Shown: in pieces, positions 13,042 to 16,683 of the stretch | Layout of the letters: every line of letters starts with the position of its first letter | How positions within the stretch are numbered: position 1 is the first letter of the stretch | DNA from: Candidatus Rhabdochlamydia sp. | GTDB taxonomy: Bacteria > Chlamydiota > Chlamydiia > Chlamydiales > Rhabdochlamydiaceae | Assembly (NCBI GenBank): GCA_030043495.1 | Contig: JASHXO010000242.1 | Location: 1-16,683, forward strand | Reading direction: 5' to 3' | DNA length: 16,683 nt | Notes under the pieces: generated by a model | Seen by the model: only the letters and a program-made list of their open reading frames with translations | What the model was told of the DNA's origin: nothing | Database searches by the model: none | Position numbers and translations under genes: made by a program

Positions 13042-14418
13042 ATGGAATTTATCCATCGGCCTTACCAACCTGGAGATACGATTGCAGCCATCGCCACTCC
13101 CCCCGGAGAAGGCGGAGTCGCAATTATTCGGATTTCTGGAAATGATGCGATCTCGGTTGCAGAAAAAATCTTCTCTGGCCCTATACGCTCCTATAAAACG
13201 CATACGGCACATTTCGGTAAAGTGATCGATTCCGATGGAAATGTTCTTGATGAAGTCCTTGCACTTGTCATGCTCGCCCCAAAATCTTATACAGGTGAAG
13301 ACACGGTCGAAATCCATTGTCATGGGGGCAGTTTGATCAGCCGACGTGTTCTCGAGACAATTTTAAAAGCAGGCGCAAGAGCAGCCCAACCGGGGGAGTT
13401 TACTTTTAAAGCCTTCATCAATGGCAAGCTCGACCTCGCTCAAGCAGAAGCAGTGCAACAATTCATCGGAGCAAAGAATGATCTTGCTTTGCAAGCAGCT
13501 GAACAACAACTGCAAGGAAAACTTTCCAAGCTAGTCCGTTCCTTTCAAACAGAACTCATCGATATCGCTGCTATCTTGGAAGCCTGGGTCGATTTTCCCG
13601 AGGAGGACCTCGAATTTGCTACCATGGATGAAGTCATTAGCACTTTAAATGAGGTGCTGCAACAAATGCAAGAACTGGCTGGTACATTCCATAATGGAAA
13701 AATCGTCAGCGATGGCATTTCGCTCTGTTTGGCAGGGCCGCCAAACGTGGGCAAATCTTCTTTGATGAATGCGCTTCTTGGAAAAGAGCGCGCTATTGTC
13801 ACAGATATTCCCGGAACAACTCGCGATCTCATCGAAGAAGACTTGAAGTTAGGAGATCTTCATTTTCATTTAATCGATACTGCTGGAATCCGCGATACCC
13901 ATGAGATCATCGAGCAAGAAGGGATACGTCGCTCCAGAGAAGCAATGAGGCAAGCCGATTTAATCTTACTCGTTCTCGATGCCTCTCGTGGAATTTGCCC
14001 AGAATCTCAACGTTTAGTTTCCGATGCCCCCAAGGAAAAAACACTCCTTATCTGGAATAAGATAGACCTCCCTCATGCCACTCCCATTCCGATCGGGTTT
14101 ACAAATTTTTCCTGTATTTCCGCTAAAGAAGGAACAGGGCTCGATCTTTTGCGACAACAAATCGACCGTTTGATCTGGCAAAAAGGGCCTCCAGCAAAGG
14201 GGGAAGTGGTCATCACTAGTTTGCGACACCATCAAGCTTTGGTGAATGCAATTTTAGCCTTGCAAATTCTGATAGAAGGACTAAGATCAAATATCTCTCC
14301 CGAATTCGTTTCCTCTGACATGCGCAAAGTGCTTACTGAATTGGGAACGATCATCGGGACAAATATCACCGAGGACGTTCTTTCAGCGATCTTTTGCAAA
14401 TTTTGCATAGGTAAATAA
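13042..14418 (+). CDS. mnmE: tRNA uridine-5-carboxymethylaminomethyl modification GTPase MnmE (TrmE/ThdF)
   Basis: A full-length 458-residue protein. The N-terminal folate-binding domain has [22 protein letters not shown] (12-33) and the [21 protein letters not shown] segment (118-138). The embedded G domain carries GPPNVGKSS (232-240), IPGTTRD (256-262), DTAG (279-282) and NKID (339-342). The C-terminus ends with FCIGK, whose Cys455 is the conserved residue needed for tRNA modification. With MnmG it modifies U34 of certain tRNAs. MnmG is not in the window. In C. trachomatis (from memory) this gene adjoins nth and psd; here nth is about 11.8 kb away. A hairpin lies directly after the stop. 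Confidence 0.96.
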   Translation: MEFIHRPYQPGDTIAAIATPPGEGGVAIIRISGNDAISVAEKIFSGPIRSYKTHTAHFGKVIDSDGNVLDEVLALVMLAPKSYTGEDTVEIHCHGGSLISRRVLETILKAGARAAQPGEFTFKAFINGKLDLAQAEAVQQFIGAKNDLALQAAEQQLQGKLSKLVRSFQTELIDIAAILEAWVDFPEEDLEFATMDEVISTLNEVLQQMQELAGTFHNGKIVSDGISLCLAGPPNVGKSSLMNALLGKERAIVTDIPGTTRDLIEEDLKLGDLHFHLIDTAGIRDTHEIIEQEGIRRSREAMRQADLILLVLDASRGICPESQRLVSDAPKEKTLLIWNKIDLPHATPIPIGFTNFSCISAKEGTGLDLLRQQIDRLIWQKGPPAKGEVVITSLRHHQALVNAILALQILIEGLRSNISPEFVSSDMRKVLTELGTIIGTNITEDVLSAIFCKFCIGK

Positions 14419-14451
14419 CTGGAGTTTGTCAATTCAATAGACAAAGTCCAG
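14419..14451 (+). terminator. Hairpin directly after mnmE
   Basis: CTGGAGTTTGTC and GACAAAGTCCAG (14419-14430 and 14440-14451) pair over 12 bp with one mismatch around a 9-base loop, starting at the base after the mnmE stop. The tail TAATTCTCT is only mildly U-rich, so termination may be weak or the hairpin may protect the 3' end. Confidence 0.5.
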
Positions 14452-14466
14452 TAATTCTCTCATGAG

Positions 14467-14710
14467 TTAAAGTTTTTGGCGTTTGAGCATTTTGGCGAAC
14501 AAGCCGGGCTGAGAAGAGATTTCTTCAAATGTCCCAGACTAGTGCTCTGTAAACTTAATTTTTGCGGTTTCGGCTACGTCAAAGCCCCGGGGTTAATGAA
14601 TTAATACAGCGCGCTTTACGATCGTTTAACCCCGGGGCTTTGACGTAGCCGAAACTGCAAAAATTAAGTTTACAGAGCACTAGGGTGATTTCCTCACGAT
14701 CGAGAACATG
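14467..14710 (-). pseudogene. 3' remnant of an ABC transporter ATPase gene, interrupted by MITE copy B
   Basis: On the minus strand, 14538 to 14467 encodes SGTFEEISSQPGLFAKMLKRQKL and a stop, the classic C-terminal end of an ABC exporter ATPase (compare the usual SGTHEELL...G.YA.L...Q). On the other side of the mobile element, 14710 to 14684 encodes HVLDREEIT, which matches the strand just before that motif. Removing bases 14539-14683 joins ...REEIT-SGTFEE... in frame. The rest of the gene is gone: a stop and a terminator lie upstream of HVLD. Assignment rests on about 32 residues, so the transporter subtype is unknown. Confidence 0.65.
14539..14683. mobile_element. Palindromic MITE-like element, copy B (145 bp)
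   Basis: Same orientation and termini as copy A. Outer arms 14539-14596 and 14626-14683 are 58 bp each and complementary except at one position. Copy B lacks 24 bases of the left inner stem present in copy A, so its centre is a 29-base loop that keeps the right inner stem (ATACAGCGCGCTTTACGATC). The near-perfect outer arms suggest more recent activity, or conversion between arms, than in copy A. It interrupts the ABC transporter remnant. It encodes nothing. Confidence 0.87.
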
Positions 14711-14718
14711 AAAGTAAA

Positions 14719-14743
14719 GAAAAAAATCCCTGCCTTAGGGATT
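14719..14743 (-). terminator. Intrinsic terminator facing away from gpsA
   Basis: On the minus strand AATCCCT-AAGGC-AGGGATT is a 7-bp stem with a 5-base loop followed by T5 and C. The loop contains TAA, the stop of the short frame at 14735-14866. This is the clearest Rho-independent terminator in the window. On the plus strand no immediate T-run follows. It implies that a minus-strand gene once ended here. Confidence 0.7.
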
Positions 14744-14866
14744 AAAGATATTTTTCTCTTGTGCCATCAACGATTGAAAGTCGAGTTGTAATTCTGGAGT
14801 CTTTTTGTTAATCTTCTTTAAAAAACGGGATTTGCATGAAAATTGCTTATTTAGGTGCTGGTACAT
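14735..14866 (-). pseudogene. Short minus-strand frame ending at a terminator; probable gene tail remnant
   Basis: A 43-codon frame reads from ATG 14866 inside gpsA to TAA at 14737-14735. The part outside gpsA encodes KKINKKTPELQLDFQSLMAQ and then EKNIFNP. The stop lies in the loop of an intrinsic terminator, which suggests a genuine gene end. The start overlaps gpsA codons 1-10 and has no Shine-Dalgarno site, so the most likely reading is the 3' scrap of a gene lost when this interval decayed. No family was recognised, and a chance frame is possible. Confidence 0.35.
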
Positions 14867-15834
14867 GGGGTTTTTGTCTCGCATCTCTACTCGCCTCAAA
14901 AGACAATCAAGTTGCCCTTTGGACAGCGAACCCAGAATTTGCCAAAACTTTGAGCAAAAAAAGAGAGCATCCCAAGCTTCCCAAAGTTCAAGCTGATGAG
15001 TGCGTCGAGTTTACTTCTGATTTAAAACATGCACTCGAAGGCGCGGAACTTTTGGTCGAATCTGTCACTTCGAAAGGCATCCGTCCTGTCTTTGAACAAG
15101 TTCTCGCTTTTGGCGGAATCAATTGCCCTATCGTGATTACTTCGAAAGGCATTGAGCAAAATAGCGGTCTGCTTTTACCGGAAGTTGTTGTGCAAGTTCT
15201 TGGGGAATCAATGCGCAAAAACATCTGCTGTCTCAGTGGTCCTAGTCACGCTGAAGAAGTGATTCAAAAACTTCCAACATCCGTGGTCGTCGCTTCCTAT
15301 GATCCAAATTTAATGCGACAAATCGTCGAGATCTTTGCCACTCCGTTTTTCCGAGTCTATCCGAACGCCGATATGAACGGTGTCGCTTTTGGTGGCGCTA
15401 TGAAGAATATCATCGCGATTGCATGCGGCATTTCCGATGGCTTAGGATTTGGCGACAATACTAAAGCCGCCTTGATGACGCGTGGCCTCCATGAAATCCG
15501 CAAGCTTTCAGTCACCAAAGGCAGCAAACAGGAGACATTGAACGGCCTCTCTGGGATGGGGGACTTATGCGTCACCTGTCTTTCTAAACTGAGCCGCAAC
15601 TATATGTTTGGCCGACTGATCGCCGAAGGGCTCGATCCTCAAGTCGCTCAAGAGAAAATCGGGATGGTTGTCGAAGGGGCGTACACATGTGTATCCGCTC
15701 TCCAACTTGCCCAGAAAAATCACATCGATGTACCCATCACTCAAGCGATCTATTCGATTCTCTACGAAGGACTGAATCCTCGAGATGCTGTCAAATCGCT
15801 GCTACAGCGCGCGATCAAAGAAGAACACTTGTAG
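14836..15834 (+). CDS. gpsA: Glycerol-3-phosphate dehydrogenase [NAD(P)+]
   Basis: A 332-residue protein, full length for the family. The dinucleotide-binding loop GAGTWGF is at 7-13 and SGPSHAEE at 134-141. Lys190 in FGGAMKNIIAIACGISDGLGFGDNTKAAL is the catalytic lysine, and GLSGMGDLCVTC (237-248) and GRLIAEG (259-265) follow. It reduces dihydroxyacetone phosphate to sn-glycerol-3-phosphate, the start of phospholipid synthesis, which fits with psd at the other end of the window. ATG 14836 puts the Rossmann motif at the normal place; CGGGA lies 9 bases upstream. The preceding interval is made of gene scraps and a mobile element, so its promoter must lie in about 14745-14825. Confidence 0.95.
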   Translation: MKIAYLGAGTWGFCLASLLASKDNQVALWTANPEFAKTLSKKREHPKLPKVQADECVEFTSDLKHALEGAELLVESVTSKGIRPVFEQVLAFGGINCPIVITSKGIEQNSGLLLPEVVVQVLGESMRKNICCLSGPSHAEEVIQKLPTSVVVASYDPNLMRQIVEIFATPFFRVYPNADMNGVAFGGAMKNIIAIACGISDGLGFGDNTKAALMTRGLHEIRKLSVTKGSKQETLNGLSGMGDLCVTCLSKLSRNYMFGRLIAEGLDPQVAQEKIGMVVEGAYTCVSALQLAQKNHIDVPITQAIYSILYEGLNPRDAVKSLLQRAIKEEHL

Positions 15835-15922
15835 TCTGCAGAATTGGCTCATATGCTGGTCATTCTCTCTTGTAAATTGACTCCTTTCGATATATTAAGA
15901 AAATAGAGATGGGAAGCACACA

Positions 15923-16683
15923 ATGAACAACATTCCTTTAGAAGGTTTGAAAATCGTTACTGCACATGAGATGGCGCGGATCGAAGGTATGGCATACACA
16001 GAGGGTGCTTCAGAACAGGCATTCATGGAAAATGCCGGAGAAGCTGTTGCCAAAGCAGTAGAAGATTATATTCAAAATCATCATCTTCTTAAAACCGTCA
16101 CTCTTCTTGTCGGAAAAGGAAATAATGGCGGAGACGCCTACGCCGCGGGGACCCGATTGCTCGAACGCGGCTTCAAAGCGACAGCGTTCCATATCTATTC
16201 TCTCGATAAGTGCGGACCTCTTTGTAAAACCATGTATGAAAAATTTCGGTCCCGCGGAGGATCTGTCCATCATGTTCATGGTGAACAATCTTTTCGTTTT
16301 GAGCCCGAGGGGGTCATTCTCGACGGACTTGTCGGGACCGGCTTTCACGGCAAGGCAGAGGATGTCCTCGCTCTTGCTATCAAATGCGCCGATCGGTCTC
16401 AATTGCCCATTCTTGCAATCGATATTCCCTCGGGCCTCAATGGCAATACAGGGGAAGTTGGCTCTATTGCCATTCATGCGACAGAAACGATTTCCCTAGG
16501 CTTGCCTAAAATCGGTTTTTTCCTTCAAGAAGGCTGGGACCATGTCGGCAAGTTGCAGCATGCCAGTTTTGGTTTGCATGAAAAATATATCGCCCAGGCA
16601 AAAGCTATTGCATATCTTTTCAATGAAGAAATGGCACCGCGTTTATTGCCACCGATCAAACGAACGCGGCACAAATACCAAGC
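15923..16683 (+). CDS. nnr: Bifunctional NAD(P)H-hydrate epimerase / dehydratase, 5' part (runs off window)
   Basis: Opens at ATG 15923, with GGGAAG 7-8 bases upstream, and is still open at the window end (253 full codons). The YjeF N-terminal epimerase domain shows VTAHEMARIE (12-21), FMENAGEAVAKAV (34-46), VGKGNNGGDAYAAGTRLLERGF (63-84), ILDGLVGTGFHG (about 132-143) and AIDIPSGLNGNTGEV (about 164-178). After about residue 240, LPPIKRTRHKYQ looks like the start of the ADP-dependent NAD(P)HX dehydratase domain, so the whole protein is probably the fused Nnr type of about 500 residues. It repairs hydrated, inactive NADH and NADPH. The gene is 88 bp from gpsA in the same direction, possibly co-transcribed. 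Confidence 0.9.
   Translation, partial: MNNIPLEGLKIVTAHEMARIEGMAYTEGASEQAFMENAGEAVAKAVEDYIQNHHLLKTVTLLVGKGNNGGDAYAAGTRLLERGFKATAFHIYSLDKCGPLCKTMYEKFRSRGGSVHHVHGEQSFRFEPEGVILDGLVGTGFHGKAEDVLALAIKCADRSQLPILAIDIPSGLNGNTGEVGSIAIHATETISLGLPKIGFFLQEGWDHVGKLQHASFGLHEKYIAQAKAIAYLFNEEMAPRLLPPIKRTRHKYQ

Noticed and set aside
12862..13323. 153-residue minus-strand frame over the mnmE start
   Set aside because: It is the antisense shadow of mnmE plus AT-rich DNA; the protein is rich in rare residues and has no motif.
16010..16477. 155-residue minus-strand frame
   Set aside because: Antisense shadow of nnr, whose epimerase motifs are unmistakable on the plus strand.
1..16683. CRISPR array, tRNA or rRNA genes
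   Set aside because: No regularly spaced direct repeats, and no cloverleaf or rRNA-like segment was recognised; the repeats present are the two palindromic elements and small hairpins.

Overview
The window looks like chromosomal DNA of a Chlamydiae member, most likely one of the amoeba-associated lineages (Parachlamydia/Waddlia/Simkania type) rather than a Chlamydiaceae pathogen. The case rests on the gene set: a phosphatidylserine decarboxylase with a chlamydial-style FGGS processing site, Nth, MnmE, GpsA, a UDP-sugar pyrophosphorylase, and RuvC with RuvA. From memory, nth, mnmE and psd are adjacent in Chlamydia trachomatis. The extra lipopolysaccharide genes, the palindromic mobile elements and the peptide-modification operon argue for an environmental relative. 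This is inference from gene content; no 16S or ribosomal gene is present.

Layout. Bases 1-1247 hold the 3' part of psd (+) and nth (-), convergent. A 169-bp palindromic miniature element follows (1271-1439). Next is a four-gene minus-strand operon (5817 down to 1467) with every core part of a thiazole/oxazole-type RiPP pathway: two nitrile-hydratase-leader-like precursor peptides, a fused leader-binding/E1-like + YcaO cyclodehydratase, and a SagB-type azoline dehydrogenase. No peptidase or exporter is nearby. A second minus-strand operon (9309 down to 5990) encodes WaaF-like heptosyltransferase, a second family-9 glycosyltransferase-like protein and a UDP-sugar pyrophosphorylase. Divergently transcribed from it (9616-12603) are a membrane-anchored kinase-like protein, a Kdo hydroxylase (KdoO), ruvC and ruvA. 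After a 438-bp gene-free stretch with a GC-rich structured segment comes mnmE (13042-14418).

The stretch 14419-14835 is a graveyard: a hairpin after mnmE, the broken 3' end of an ABC transporter ATPase gene interrupted by a second copy of the palindromic element (14539-14683), and a minus-strand intrinsic terminator behind a 43-codon reading frame that overlaps the gpsA start. The window ends with gpsA (+) and the 5' part of a bifunctional NAD(P)HX repair gene nnr (+).

How it works together: the two divergent operons around 9.3-9.6 kb look like an outer-membrane LPS inner-core module (heptose addition, Kdo hydroxylation, possibly phosphorylation) with nucleotide-sugar supply. The RiPP operon would produce two different heterocyclised peptides from one leader type. 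It lies, with the LPS and ruvCA genes, inside a block that separates nth from mnmE and is bracketed by the two palindromic elements. The RiPP operon is the best candidate for an undescribed system.
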